Positions 22,301 through 34,234 are shown, numbered from the stretch's first letter. The stretch is 64,000 bases of DNA from Ascidia mentula (GCA_947561715.1 OX387200.1:22012501-22076500); one strand, 5' to 3'. Numbers and translations: made by a program. Notes: a model not told the origin generated them from the letters alone.

Positions 22301-25300
22301 TTTCACAGCTTGTTAGCAGTTTATATAGACATTCTTCATTGAGTTGTTTAAAAGTTTTATACATGGGGAAATGCCTGTCCAACACTGATGTAACATTAAC
22401 AAAAGTTTAATTGAATTTATTGTAAATTTGTTTGAAAGTCAACACATGTCGGAACTGAGTATTGTTTTATTGTAGATTGTTGTTCACCTCCAGTGATTGA
22501 ACATGGTTCCTTGGCAGCAGTAGAATTTTTTACTGAAAATCAACTGGTTACTTACTCATGTAATGATGGTTCAACGCCAACTGGCACAACCATGAATACT
22601 TGCCAGAATGATGGAAGTTGGTCTTTAACTGGTGCTTCGTTGCCAACATGTCCTGCACGTAAGTATTTGTTACAGTTGTTGTTCTTTATTTAAATTTTGA
22701 AATGCATTAAGTAAGTAATTTTTGAAAACAAGCGATAACTATCAATAAGTATTGTTTATACATAAAGAACATCCATGCATAAAGTTTAATGAATATATGA
22801 CACATTTGTCGTAAGGAATTTTTGTGTAAAAGTCTCACCATTCCAAGTCAGTAGTCAATGTTTAAACTCAAATGCACTTTTGCTGTGATTAACTAATAAT
22901 TAAATACATTATAAATAATCCTTCATGTTTACTCTACTTGTTATAAAAACACCTTTCATGAATCTACCGCTCTTATTATATCCATATTAATTTGACTAAA
23001 ATACATTTTACAATTAATTGCTGTCACATTATTGGTATCACTATATGTGCCCGTAATAATGTTTTATCATTTTATCATTTCAGTATGTTCTGACCCTCCA
23101 ACTGTTACCAATGTGCAAAGTGTTACACCTTCTATCGGACCTTACTCATCAGCAGTAAATCCCATAGTAACATATGTATGTGCTGGTTATTCCTTGGTAG
23201 GAAATGCCTCAGTAACTTGTCAAAATTCTGGAGTGTGGACTGAAAACCCACAGTGCAGAGAGAATGGTAATTGGTTTTATCAGTTTTCTGGTTTCATTAT
23301 TGTGGTAAAACATAATTATTTCAATTTGATTTCTGTGAACAATTTCCTAATACTGTTTCCATTTTGTTACAATATGCTTAAAAGTCGATTATTTTTAGAA
23401 TGTTGTCCACCTCCATCGATTGATGATGGTTCTTTTTTACCGGTGACTGGTGTTTATGCAAGAACAACACAAGTTACTTACTCATGTGATGATGGTTCAA
23501 CACCAACTGGTACAACCATGAATACTTGCCAGGATAATGGTACATGGTCTGTAACTGGTGCTTTATTGCCGTCATGTCCAATGTGTAAGTACACAGTGAA
23601 CTGTTTTCAACAAATATGGGATTATTGGAAAAACGTTTTTATTTTGTTTTTGTCTTTTCGTCATATTTGTGTCTGGTTGAAATAAGAAATTTAAAACGCA
23701 TTACTTATGTAATTACCTTTTGATAACTGTGAACACTCTTCCATTACAATGAAACCATATTTAATTTTGAATTTTATTAATATTAACTTTACTTTCAGTA
23801 TGTTCTGACCCTCCAACTGTTACCAATGTGGAAAGTGTTACACCGACTACTGGACCTTACTCATCAGCAGTAAATCCCACAGTAACATACGTATGTGCAA
23901 CTGGCTATTCCTTGGTAGGAAGTACTTCAGTAACTTGTCAAAGTACTGGAGTGTGGACTGAAAACCCGCAGTGCAGAGAGAATGGTAATTGTTTTTATCA
24001 GTTTATCAGGTTTCTGGTAATTTTCGGTCATTATTGTGGCAAAAAAAATATATTTCAGTTTGATTTCCATCAACAATTTTCTTAATATTGTTTCCATTTT
24101 GTTACTATTTTTTTTTAGAATTTTTAGAATGTTGTCCACCTCCATCGATTGATGATGGTTCTTTTTTACCGGTGACTGGTGTTTATGCAAGAACAACACA
24201 AGTTACTTACTCATGTGATGATGGTTCAACACCAACTGGTACAACCATGAATACTTGCCAGGATGATGGTACATGGTCTGTAACTGGTGCTTTATTGCCA
24301 ACATGTCCAGTGTGTAAGTACACAGTGAACTGTTTTTGAAAAGTATGGGATTATTTGAAAAAAAGTATATTATTTTTGTCTTTTCGCCATATTTGTGTCT
24401 GGCTGGAATAAGAAATTGAAAACGCATTATTCATGTAATTACTTTTGACTACTGTGAACACTCTTCCATTACAATGAAACCATATTTAAGTTTGTATTTT
24501 AATATTATTAACTTTACTTTCAGTATGTTCTGACCCTCCCACTGTTACCAATGTGCAAAGTGTTACACCTTCTACTGGACCTTACTCATCAGCAGTAAAT
24601 CCCACAGTAACATATGTATGTGCCACTGGTTATACCTTGGTAGGAAGTACTTCAATAACTTGTCAAAGTACTGGAGTGTGGACTGAAAACCCACAGTGCC
24701 AAAGTGTTGGTAAGTTTATACCGAAGGTTGTGTTCGTGTGATTGACATTTGTTCCTCGTATTTAAAAAGCATTGCTTCCCCTTGCTCATTCAGTATGTCA
24801 CGATCCCGTGGAAATGCAAAATGCAACTTTTGAAATTAACCGTCCCACCGGAGAAACAGCTAATGTTCCCGGCACAAATGTCACGTACACTTGCTTCAAT
24901 GAACGTGGATTGATGGGCTCAGATACAGTGCTATGTGGAAGTGATGGGAGTTGGAACAGAATCCCTGATTGCCATTCCGTCGGTAAATACGTGAGATTTA
25001 ACAATATTACACGAACTGTTTGTTCTCGTATTTTGTCCGGATGTGATTTTTAATTTCTTAAAAATTTTTTTTAGAAAGCAATAATTACATAAATAAATTG
25101 GTGTACGTCTATTGCAATGCATTATTTGTGGTTTTTACATGTTTATAATTTAAGTTTGTTTGGTGACGTCAAAAAAACTGTTATGTTTTTAGTTTGTTCG
25201 GTTGCTGAACTGGATGTAGTGGCAGGAAGTTACGAAATAACTCATACTTTGTTGGGATTCACAAGCTTTCTTCCCGGCACTACTGTAAAGTACGATTGTC

Positions 25301-25446
25301 AACCAGATCATATTTTGAGTGGATCTGACACAGTTACTTGTAATGAGGACGGCAGATGGTCTGCAAAGCCCACTTGTATTCCATTCATATTTTTCTTCCC
25401 GAATCCCCTTTCTACTATTCCAATTCCAGTATTGACTTCAAAATAA
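16322..25446 (+). CDS. gene B: secreted protein with 2 trefoil and 18 CCP domains
   Basis: Exons: 16322-16473, 16583-16638, 18446-18509, 18569-18639, 18739-18918, 19233-19412, 19621-19809, 19862-20050, 20104-20292, 20346-20534, 20587-20775, 21085-21270, 21713-21898, 21952-22140, 22476-22658, 23084-23266, 23399-23584, 23799-23984, 24128-24313, 24524-24709, 24794-24982 and 25193-25446; 1253 residues with consistent phase. Signal peptide and both trefoils match gene A. Eighteen single-exon CCPs follow. Three subtypes recur: Z (ITRPPGAPVNVP), X (DDGSTPTGTTMNTC) and Y (SVTPSTGPYSSAVNP). Order after the first two is ZZZZZ-X-Y-Z-X-Y-X-Y-X-Y-Z-Z. The protein ends in a short hydrophobic tail after the last CCP (PFIFFFPNPLSTIPIPVL), too short for a clear anchor. 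Intron 7 has a GC donor (19810). All internal CCP exons are symmetric (1-1), so copies can be gained or skipped without a frame change. A 978-base element lies in intron 2. Confidence 0.9.
17427..18404. mobile_element. non-autonomous DNA transposon, 978 bp, TA target, in gene B intron 2
   Basis: Perfect 16-base inverted ends GGGGAGACCGGGGATA, flanked by TA on both sides (17425-17426, 18405-18406). Gene A intron 2 has the uninterrupted site (GCAATATCCCAATT near 11145), which proves the ends and the 2-base duplication. Variants of the motif CGGGGATACCTCGGAC recur inside near both ends. An internal 35-codon frame (17805-17912) starts MARNRKKATIFEFYEKLS, similar in feel to a basic transposase N-terminus, but too short to classify. 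The TA target suggests the Tc1/mariner-pogo group; the ends are not typical for it. Confidence 0.9.
19567..19596 (+). pseudogene. fragment of a lost CCP exon in gene B intron 6
   Basis: After TTTCAG the bases read V-C-T-R-P-P-D-N, the start of a CCP like gene C exon 9 (VCTRPPDI), and then break off into AT-rich sequence. It retains an acceptor-like site but no exon body. It points to a further CCP lost by deletion just before the Z array. Confidence 0.6.
19621..20775 (+). repeat. five-copy tandem array of a CCP exon plus its intron, period 241-242 bp
   Basis: Exon starts at 19621, 19862, 20104, 20346 and 20587 are spaced 241, 242, 242 and 241 bases. Each unit is a 189-base exon and a 52-53 base intron, and exons differ at only a few sites (KDATF or QDATF, GPNVITC or GSDTVTC). 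Sequence tags are shared out of order: copies 1 and 4 share GPNV and TINP, while copies 2 and 3 share GSDTVTC. That pattern fits unequal crossing-over or gene conversion. A sixth, displaced copy is exon 14 (21952-22140). Confidence 0.9.
20587..23266 (+). repeat. direct duplication of a three-exon Z-X-Y block in gene B
   Basis: Block 1 is exons 11-13 (20587-21898) and block 2 is exons 14-16 (21952-23266). The introns match over hundreds of bases, for example the stretch ending ACATGGGGAAATGCCTGTCC at both about 21000 and 22365. Period is about 1365 bases. Near-identity of intron sequence implies a recent event. Confidence 0.85.
23084..24523 (+). repeat. direct duplication of a two-exon Y-X block in gene B
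   Basis: Exons 16-17 with their introns (23084-23798) match exons 18-19 (23799-24523), period about 715-725 bases, including intron text such as AACACTCTTCCATTACAATG. The boundary coincides with the exon start, so the copies keep frame and splice signals. One Y copy (exon 16) is one codon shorter. Confidence 0.85.
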
Positions 25447-26455
25447 TTCAATAACAGCTAAAATTAGCTGCTTTACATGACTCATATACACAGATTTCAG
25501 TGTTGTACAACTTTCCAAGGGCATAATCCGATAGGCTATATTATTTGAATCTGGATTCGACGTAGTCCGCGTTTCGTCTGTGGTCTTTTGTTACCTGCAC
25601 TATCGCATTCCTCGTAGATACACGTGATAACTATTGTTATGTGTGCTCTAAAATAGAATATGATGTGCGAATTAAACAGCTGCTCACATGCTGTGAGAAT
25701 ATTTTACTAAATGCCGTGCCCAGGTTATTCAGGCCACAGATAATGAGGAAGATTGCATGTTCCGGTTCAAATGCATTACGTAAGTTTCCGGGCAAAACAA
25801 ATTCAAATAATGAGCATTTGGGGAGGTTTTAAGCCAATACCTTCTCTGGGCAGTGGTTCTAACGTCTGAGCAATATGAACCGTACCCCGGTCATTATGAA
25901 GCCACTGCCGTGCTTAAAACACATTATTATCCAGGCAATTATAAATCATACTGAGAGCATATGTCCTACCTACTTCATTAACCTTACTTTTTACGTCTCC
26001 TGAAAACAGTCACTTTAATTTGAAACTTAATAGCAACTAGAAGGAGTAATAGTAACTACCAAAGGAATAAGTAAAGTCTTTAAATTTGCTCGCAATAATA
26101 TAATCTGTGATAGTCACAAGTGGGCGTTTGATTATCGCATACTTCCAGATGTTTTGCACATTGTTGCTTGGTTTTGTGAAAAAATTAAGTGAAAATGCGC
26201 AAATTCAGTTGTATTTTGCAGAAATGAATTGTAAATGTGCACTGATTTGTGTTGTTGTGTGGCATTCTTACTTCTTCCACAGGTTAACTCTGAATATACT
26301 GGATACGAATTCCGATCAGGTTTTCTTCCAAGTAAGGTATATTCGTCGGATACTGAAACCACAAACCCTTTTTGCTCTATAGCGCTACCAATAAAAAGGG
26401 TTTATGCAAGTTTTATTACTCCGCAAGGTGGCGCTAATGTTTATGGACTTGAAAA
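25447..26455. other. intergenic after gene B
   Basis: No gene recognised. The stretch 26395-26450 (CTCCGCAAGGTGGCGCTAATG) recurs near 34165 and 41190, so it belongs to the same SINE-containing repeat block as the flanks of genes C and D. Confidence 0.5.
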
Positions 26456-26566
26456 CATGGGAAGCATATTCCCGACCCATATACCATGAAGAAAACCTGA
26501 TCAGGATTCGAGGCCAGGATATCCAGGGTTTAAATCCCGGTGTAGTCAAAGCAAATGAATAAATCG
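26456..26566 (+). mobile_element. tRNA-derived SINE, degraded copy
   Basis: CCTGATCAGGATTCGAGGCC followed by the T-arm-like B box GGGTTTAAATCCC and an A-rich tail. The A-box end is more degraded than in the copy at 40472. It is not a functional tRNA gene, because no cloverleaf with acceptor stem closes. Confidence 0.6.
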
Positions 26567-26934
26567 TGGTACGGTAATAACAAATGGATGAGGTACAAGT
26601 TGACCGACATGTTCCGCTAATTCTTACCTATTTATACTTTCGAGATGTCGAACTGTCTGCGTTCCAAAATGATTTTTGTTGCGATTGAACGAGTCCTGGC
26701 TTTTCATTCACACTTTTTGCAGCTTCTTTCATTCTAATCCAGGAGTTACAACCAGCAAGTACGCGGACCTGTGTACTTTTTAACATTTCTTCTTGGTTTC
26801 GTATCTCCGGCAAAATTCCATGTATACGTGAAGAGGTAAGCTTCATCACCTTGTGTGTCAAACTTATCCCGTTATGATTAAATGACACTACAATTTAACA
26901 AAACGTCGTAATAAACCGACACAATTAAAAATAA

Positions 26935-27190
26935 AAGTGATTGAAGTAGTTTTGTATGGGATAAGATGCAATATCTGGAAATCATAAAATTCGCCTACTG
27001 CCTATGTTTATACAGAAGGTATTGCTAACAGTAAACATTTATTGGAGTTAGTGATGAACAGTAAGCACATTGATTAAGCATGCTTCTATTGTTGTGCGAA
27101 CATACAGTTAATAGTAAAACAATTGTCATACAATAGAGGAGGATGCTTGAGTCAATGTGCATTGTTTCCAGTTTCCGTTTTTGTGGCAAG
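26935..27190 (+). promoter_or_regulatory. copy of the trefoil-CCP family 5' flank, now fused to a CCP exon
   Basis: The sequence aligns with 34525-34710 upstream of gene C (GATGCAATATCT, CTAACAGTAAACATT, ATAGAGG then GGATGC). In genes C and D this text is followed 250 bases later by the signal-peptide exon. Here it stops at about 27190 and continues directly into the middle of a Y-type CCP exon. The signal-peptide and trefoil exons were lost. Confidence 0.7.
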
Positions 27191-27389
27191 ACAGGCAAGT
27201 GTTACACCCTCTACCGGACCTTACTCATCAGCAGTAAATCCCACTGTAACATATGTATGTGCCTCTGGTTATACCTTGGTAGGAAGTGCTTTAATAACTT
27301 GTCAAAGTACTGGAGTGTGGACTGAAAACCCTCAGTGCAGATACGTTGGTAGTCTAAAAATGATATATTTCTTGTTTACTTCTATATAT

Positions 27390-29890
27390 TTAACATTCGA
27401 GCTGAAGTTGGCGAGGACGTGGAAACTGTTGATTGGGCCAGAAGCCAATACAACACCACTTTGCAGAAATTAATTAACAATAAGAATCGCAAATTACACT
27501 ACTTGCGAGAGGAGGCGCACCCCAGTTCACATATCAACAAACAAGGGGATACGAACATAATCAACTTATCTGAGCAGAACCTAAGCAGTGGTCAAACATC
27601 GCTTCTGCGAAGAGGCCTCAACTTTTGTCCATCGACAAAGCTAGACAAAATTGAAGTATGCGCAGATGTAGAGGCGTTCTTTCGCCGAATGCGCTTGGCA
27701 GAATATTTCCATGGCAAGGAAACCAACACACAGGAAAGCTACAATGGCAAAGTGAACTCTAAGCCGCACTTTTGTGAGTGGACACCTCCAGAAGGACGTA
27801 ACCCAAATCTGGATTTATACATCAGTTGTTTTCGCAATCGTGTTGAGACAGAAATTCTCAACCATAAACGTGACCATCGACCGAACTTATCACGAGAAGA
27901 ATCGGTAGCTGTCCACCAACTAAAGAAGTGTGAAAATCTCGTTATCAAACCTGCTGATAAGGGAGGCGCTATAGTTGTTATGGACACCGAAGCTTACATG
28001 CAAGAAGCTTGCCGTCAGTTAGACAACGTGGAATATTACCAGAAGCTGGAAACAGACCCAACCGACAAGTTCAGGAAGGAACTCATGAAGTTGATAAAAT
28101 CGTTTCCAGAAGGCGTGAGGAACGACACTGCGTCTCTAGTTCCTGAAGATCCGACACCAGGCGTATTTTACTTGCTACCTAAGGTGCACAAACCCAACAA
28201 CCCAGGACGTCCAATTATAAGCGGCCTGGGAACGCTCACGGAGGAAATATCCGGATACGTCGAAAGAATTTTGAAGCCACACGCTCAATCAGCAAAAAGC
28301 TACATTCAAGACACAACAGATTTCATCAAGCGCTTGTCAACCATTAAAAACCTTCCCTCCAACGCTCTATTGGTCACGTTGGACGTGACATCGCTATACA
28401 GCAACATTGACCACGAGCGTGGACTGAAGGCTGTACAAGAAGCACTCCCGGATGAAGATATCCGGTCTAAACCGGCCCTACGACTGACCCGTTTTATTCT
28501 GGAACACAACAATTTCAAATTCGACGGCAACAATTATATCCAAATTAAAGGTACGGCAATGGGTACCCGCCTGGCACCACAATACGCCAATATCTTTATG
28601 GCAAGTTTGGAGGAACGCTTCATACAACCATATGAGTCATCGATAAAAACATACCACCGGTTTATCGATGACGTTTTCTTGATTTGGACTGCGGGGGAAC
28701 GACCCCTCCAGCTATTCGTGCAAGAATTTAATCGAGTGGACCCGAACATACGATTCACGGTGGAGTGGTCTACCACATGTGTCCACTTCCTGGATGTAAC
28801 GGTCGCACTGCAAAACGGTGAACTTTTCACCTCTATCTATCATAAACCGACGAGGCACGTATCTACACCCTTCGAGTTCCCACCCCAGACATGTGTATCG
28901 GTCCATAATATATTCCCAAACGCTGCGATACAGACGGATATGTTCTCGTTACGACGACTGCAACACACGTTTACGTGCTTTGCGGGAGGTATTTCTGGCG
29001 AATGGCTACCGGGCTAGCTTGGTAGATAAAGAAATGAAAAGAGCAGCAAAGATCCCAAGAGAACGTCTTCTACAATACAACAACCAAAGGAAGAACCCAA
29101 CGCGTATACCACTTGCAATCACCTACAACTATTCGGTTGGTCGCCTCAAAAAGATCGCAAGAGACCTGCAACCAATTCTTCAACAAGACAAAGCAGTAAG
29201 TGAAATTTTTCCACACCTGCCAGTAATAGCCTATCGGCAACCTCCTAATCTTAAGAAACTTTTAACTGCCTCGGCACTGAATGCAACCAAACAACAGTTG
29301 GGAACTCGTCCGTGTAAAAGCACTAGGTGTACTCTGTGCAAGCAACAAATTTACACCAAATGGATCATTCACTTGCAAATCAACGAACGTGGTGTACGCA
29401 ATAACATGTGCACGCTGCCCCCGCGCTCTGTACATTGGACAGACAGGGCAAACTCTGCGAAAGAGAATGAATGGCCATAAGAACGATGTCCGACATAACA
29501 ACACTGAAAAGCCAGTGGGGGCACACTTCAACGAGCCTAAGCATAGCGTCGACGACATGCGGGTAATGGTCTTGCAAAAAGTTAAAGGGAAATCAAGATC
29601 AGCAAGGGAGACGGCCGAGCAACACCACATTAACCGCTTCAATGCCATCAAAGATGGGCTCAACAGAGATTGGGGATTCCTGAGCCATTATCAACACGAC
29701 GATGCCGCAGGAACGATGCAGCAACACGACGACGCCAACTAACGGCAGCTTATCGTTTACAGTGCCTTTTTTCTTCGACCGCCTTGCGCTTGTTTTTTTG
29801 TATCGCATTGTGTTTATTTACACCTGACGAAGCGAAGGAAATTCGCGAAAGCTTGTGTACCATTTACAATACAAAAGTCAGTCTTTTGCA
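27390..29890 (+). mobile_element. Penelope-like retroelement, 5'-truncated, inserted in locus E
   Basis: The coding part (about 27419-29742) shows a Penelope-type reverse transcriptase: KPADKGGAIVVMD, FYLLPKVHKPNNPGRPIIS, LDVTSLYSNI, GTAMGTRLAPQYAN and the catalytic RFIDDVFLIW. It is followed by a short Cys cluster (CKSTRCTLC) and a GIY-YIG endonuclease (VYAITCARCP, LYIGQTGQTLRKRMNGH). This RT plus GIY-YIG order defines Penelope-like elements. The coding region is broken, with about two interruptions, but long frames survive, so the insertion is fairly young. The 3' end carries a hammerhead-like core at 29824-29850. Exact ends are uncertain because no target duplication was found. Confidence 0.9.
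29824..29850 (+). ncRNA. hammerhead-ribozyme-like core at the 3' end of the Penelope-like element
   Basis: CTGACGA (29824-29830), stem II GCGAA/TTCGC (29832-29836 with 29842-29846, loop GGAAA), then GAAA (29847-29850). Hammerheads in the terminal repeats of Penelope-like elements are known, and this one is 82 bases past the GIY-YIG frame, where it is expected. It would cleave the element's RNA. Stems I and III were not settled. Confidence 0.75.
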
Positions 29891-31386
29891 AAAGAGTGCC
29901 AATCAGAGAAAGAATTTGTTTACTTCTGTAAAACTTGTATGTTTCGTTTAGTCTGTCCTGCTCCTGTGATTGTATCTCATGCAATCCTTTCTATCATTCG
30001 CCCAGTTGGGGAAACACTAAATTTTCTCGGTACTACAGTCCATTACACTTGTAGCAGTGGCTTTTTGATTGTTGGGATTAATACGGTAACTTGTAATATG
30101 GACGGAATGTAGACTGGAGATCCTCAGTGTGAAAGATTCGGTAGGCGTTCGGTTTCATTGAAGTTTGTGTTCGCCCATTTTCTTAACTAATTCCTATTTT
30201 ACTTTTTAGTTTGTCGTCATCCAGTGAATGTTTAAGATGCTACTTTAACTATTAAACATCTATCAGGAGAAACGGCAAATGTGCCGGGAACAACAGCAAC
30301 TTACTCAACAATCTTTTGTGGCAGCGATGGAAGATGGGATGTTGCTCCTTTACTGCCACTCTGTTGGTATAAACAATTTGAATTTGTAATATTTTTCCAT
30401 GGTTGTTCAACAAGTTTAGTTTTTCTTTTTTTTGCACTTTATTTAATGTTTTTGTTTGTTTGTTGTGTTTATTTTACTTCCGCAATGTTTGTATTTGTTT
30501 CCCTTCTTTTATAACCTGCCCAGACCCTGTTGATATTGAAGATGGAACTTACGTCATTTCTCCGCCGCCAGGAATCAGCCACAATGTTGTTGGCACGACA
30601 GCTACGTATGCTTGTAATAATCGATATAAACTAACTGGGGGAGATACAATGACTTGCATTGATTGTGGAACTTGGACCACTGCCCCACAATGCGACAAAA
30701 TTAGTAAGTGCACAAATTGTGTTAATACCTTGCATCTGGTATCATTTCTGTGAGCACATTTTATCTCCACCCTCCGCCCCTGGTATGAGCTGTTTACCCG
30801 GGACTTTGTTTTATTATCCCGGGTTTAGCGTGACATGTTCATGCATTTCCCCCTATTTCAAAACTGGCTCACCAACATCAAACACATGTTAACGTGGTGG
30901 TACATGGTTAAATGTGATTATAAAAACGTGTACTCTTGTTACAGGTAAGAATCAACTCGTAATATTTCAACTGTTATACACGAACCAAACTGTTTCGGCC
31001 TGCATCAAAATTTAAGAACAATTACTTTTTCATGTCATAACAATTTGTGAAATATTGACCAGTGGTTGTAGTTGCAGAGTGTTCGGAGGCACAACTAGGC
31101 TACATGTTTTTCGGGCAACTTACATAATCACACGACCTTCAGGAGGAACAAGCAATGTTCTCGGTACCACAGCAAAATATTGTTGCGAACCCGGGTGGAT
31201 AATATCTGATAATTTCTTAGTGACTTGCTTGTCTGGCTTCCAGTGGTCTATAAAGCCTTACTGTATTTATAGCCCGTAGCGGAACTCGACTTGTAAATAC
31301 AATAGCAAACAAAAACTGATTATAAACAGTTTATCCCTGCTTTTTGCAAAGTTTCTATTTTGCTAGATGTCAATGTGTTTAATGGT

Positions 31387-31610
31387 TTAACAGACGATAA
31401 CACACATTCATTAACATAAATTCTTGTGAGCAATTATTTTTTTATATAGCTCATGTACTGTGTAATATACCTCCTGTTACTTAAATGTCCTAAGCCCATG
31501 AATATTGTTCACTTTTGACCTATAGTTAAAGGTTATTTGAATCCAAACCCGCGTTTTAAGGTTCCTTACTTACTTAAGTTCTGTTTTCTGTGAAATAAAT
31601 TTACAGATGG
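31387..31610 (+). repeat. 3' flank of locus E, paralogue of the gene D 3' flank, with poly(A) signal
   Basis: Matches 42918-43140 from AATGGTTTAACAGACGATAA through GCCCATGAATATTGTTCA to the AATAAA (31594-31599 here, 43130-43135 in D). The signal is conserved, so this is probably the family 3' UTR end. Confidence 0.75.
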
Positions 31611-33616
31611 AAAATATGTAATCTTTTCTGCAAGATTGTATAGTCGCCTAAGTTACTACTAGCAGTTTTTTTTTAGCAGTACCAATGACGCATTGATTAA
31701 CTATTTAAATGCAAGCCTTCTTTTAAGATTACCGGGCAGTATGCAAGGGGTTCCTTGGGTGCCTAAATCACTATGTTCAGTTTTTAAGTAAAGTCGAGTA
31801 AGCCAGTGATAAGAGGTTTTGTTCGGATTTTTAAACAGTGGCTTGGATCAGCCTGTAGATAGTTACTAAAATTAAACGTAGTTTTATAATTTAAGATTCG
31901 CTCCCATTTCATGAGAAATATTTGCTCCGGGTTAAGGACCTATATGGGTATTACATTGGAGAAATCCTGTTTTCAAGACCCTCTGCTGTAATGCATCTAG
32001 CGACTGTTCCGTTTGTTTCCCAATGACCGTTGATGGGTCTTGTGATTTACATAGGGACCTAATATTCTTCAAAGTTGAAAAAAAATTTTTTTCTTCTGGA
32101 TGAGACTGTACAGAGCAAGGACTCCTGGAAGATCTTATGACCAACAGGGGGATATAAACAGCACTGTGGAGTGCTTCCGTTCTTTTTTAGAAACTAAATT
32201 TGATGCCACTGCATAGAGAAGAGTTGTAACTTACAAAAAATGCAAATGAGTGGGTAGTTGAACCATTCATTTTTACGCAAAACCCAGTTCCATTTTTTGT
32301 TGCTTTTTTACCAGGATATTGACTAACCAGGGGGGAAATGCCCCAGGGGGTGGCTAAACCATTCTTCCAGAGACTAATTTTGATCAAAAATTTGTTGATC
32401 TGGGATGGATGTTTAAAAAAAAAACGAATAATCGGCCACTTAAACCATTCATTTTTTCACAAATACTGCAAGAATTCTGTGCTCCATTTTCAACAGCACC
32501 TGTAACATACGTCACAGAAACCAGTGCTTATTTTGCGTGATGTTTTTTGTGCAGCATTGGATAAGTATTGCATAATTCATTTCGTTTGCAACATTGCACA
32601 AGCATTTGCAAGCCCCGTTACCAGGTGTTGAGTAAAGTGATTCACTTAACATCCTGTTTACCACATAAAATGTTCTTCTATGCTTATGTCACACCACACC
32701 TTTGTTCTTGTAATATATTAACCCCAGTGATGTATAACTGCTTAAACCAACCAAAAAGATTCCGATAATCCAAGTATAAATAGCAATGTGCGTCTGTTAA
32801 TTGGGCTTTTTGCATTCGACTTTATTCTATTCGGAATTATCTTTGATCTTTGATTTTCTGTTCGGTGACAAGATACTGCTAATATTATCACTGAGACTCT
32901 ACAAGCTTTTCGCCGGCTTGGGATTCATTCCCACAGCCTGATAATAAACTGGTTATTCGGATTCAAACGGTTTGCTGGTGAGGTAGGTAAAACCTTACAC
33001 ACCCACCACCAAGTAACTGCCGGAAACAGCCCAAAACCCCACTAAAACTGCCCCAAACACCCTCAAATTCGCAATGATAACAGCACACGCATGTGCCCTC
33101 ATTCAACCAAAAAATTGACACCCCTATGCATTACTGGTTTGCTCTGTGACGTGCCCTTTCAATTGTGGTAGAAGTGTACACGGTGAGCATTTCCCGCCAC
33201 CGAAACTTAATCAAGTTATTAAACAAATTAGATATTTCCATTAAATTCCTTTACTAATTAGTTATGGAACACGAAAAACAATGGCGTTAATTTAAACCAA
33301 ATAGAACGATTGGTCCAGGTTTTCGGATGTGCTGCTCATATGGCGTAAGACAATTAAACAAATACCTTCACAACCGATATCGCAGTAAAAATGCAAATTG
33401 AAGGTGGTTCTTTAAGTCTCAGTTCATACACATTTGCGTTGGTAAGATCTGATTCGTAAAATTACACCACGAAAGGTAGTGGTCTACGGTGTTGATTTTC
33501 TGCAAGAGGTAGCAAGGGTCAAATGATGGCATTAGCAACTCGCCCCTGAGTTGCCCTCAGCAGTATGTTACATTTTAACCTATTTATAGTGATGCAGTTT
33601 CATGAGGTGGGTTAAA
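31611..33616. other. intergenic, unclassified repeats
   Basis: No gene recognised. The motif AAACCATTC or AACCATTCATTTTT recurs at about 32262, 32357 and 32444 with GACTAATTTTGAT-like neighbours, so an old repeat is probable. 31960-31987 resembles 8870-8898. Confidence 0.4.
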
Positions 33617-34007
33617 CAAGATAAGGTATCTCTGCTTGCTTCGTGATAAAACTTCCAGTCACGATCAAACTGTTGCAACCTATCACATTCCACTGCAGGC
33701 TGTGGTCAGACGACGATTGTCCGTGTGAAACTGTGCACATGTCTCAGTAACCCTTTTATCGGATGCCACCTAATGTTCCATGTTCGTTGTTCACTTTGCA
33801 TTTTAATATATTTGATTATAATACTTGCTAAAAAACAAAGCAACAAAAACACACGAAGCATTTTCGGTAATGGTGAATGCCAACCTGTTTTTTCATTGCT
33901 TGTTCCCAAATGACACATTTTTCGAGACGTTTTCTAAATAAAACATGTACGAATTCAGTTAAAATTAGGACTTTTTATTTACCTTTACTTCGTTAAAACT
34001 TTTTTTG

Positions 34008-34102
34008 GACCACACCGGGGTTTAAACCCAGGATGTTCTGGGCACGAATCCCGATCAGGTTTTCTTCTTGGTATATGGGCCGGGCGCTTGACCAATGCTG
34101 CC
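34008..34102 (-). mobile_element. tRNA-derived SINE
   Basis: Read on the minus strand: GGCAGCATTGGTCAAGCGCC (A-box-like), then CCTGATCGGGATTCGTG and the B box GGGTTTAAACCCC. Same family as 26456, 40472 and 41030. Confidence 0.7.
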
Positions 34103-34234
34103 AATCAAAGTGATAAACTTTACACCTTCTGCTAAATGACACCCTTGTAGAAAAGCTATATGCAGTGTTTACTCCGCAAGGTAGCGCTAATGTTTATATA
34201 TTTGCTAAAAGGAATCACATGATCGACCCACACA

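Larger units (their letters stand above)
27191..31279 (+). pseudogene. locus E: decayed CCP gene lacking signal peptide and trefoils
   Basis: Six CCP-like segments remain: 27195-27348 (Y type, 5' end cut), 29952-30140, 30210-30366, 30523-30703, about 30771-30910 and 31078-31279. Damage seen: a TAG at 30110-30112 in place of the conserved Trp codon of the second segment, a TAA early in the third together with an internal deletion, no AG acceptor before the fourth (TTTTATAACC where family members have an AG), a badly decayed fifth, and a frame change near 31105 in the sixth. A Penelope-like element lies between the first and second segments. There is no signal peptide. Transcription from the retained family flank is possible, but a functional protein is unlikely. 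Confidence 0.8.

Noticed and set aside
27739-29663. Minus-strand frames opposite the Penelope-like element
   Set aside because: The plus strand shows the reverse transcriptase and GIY-YIG motifs; the minus frames have no motif.
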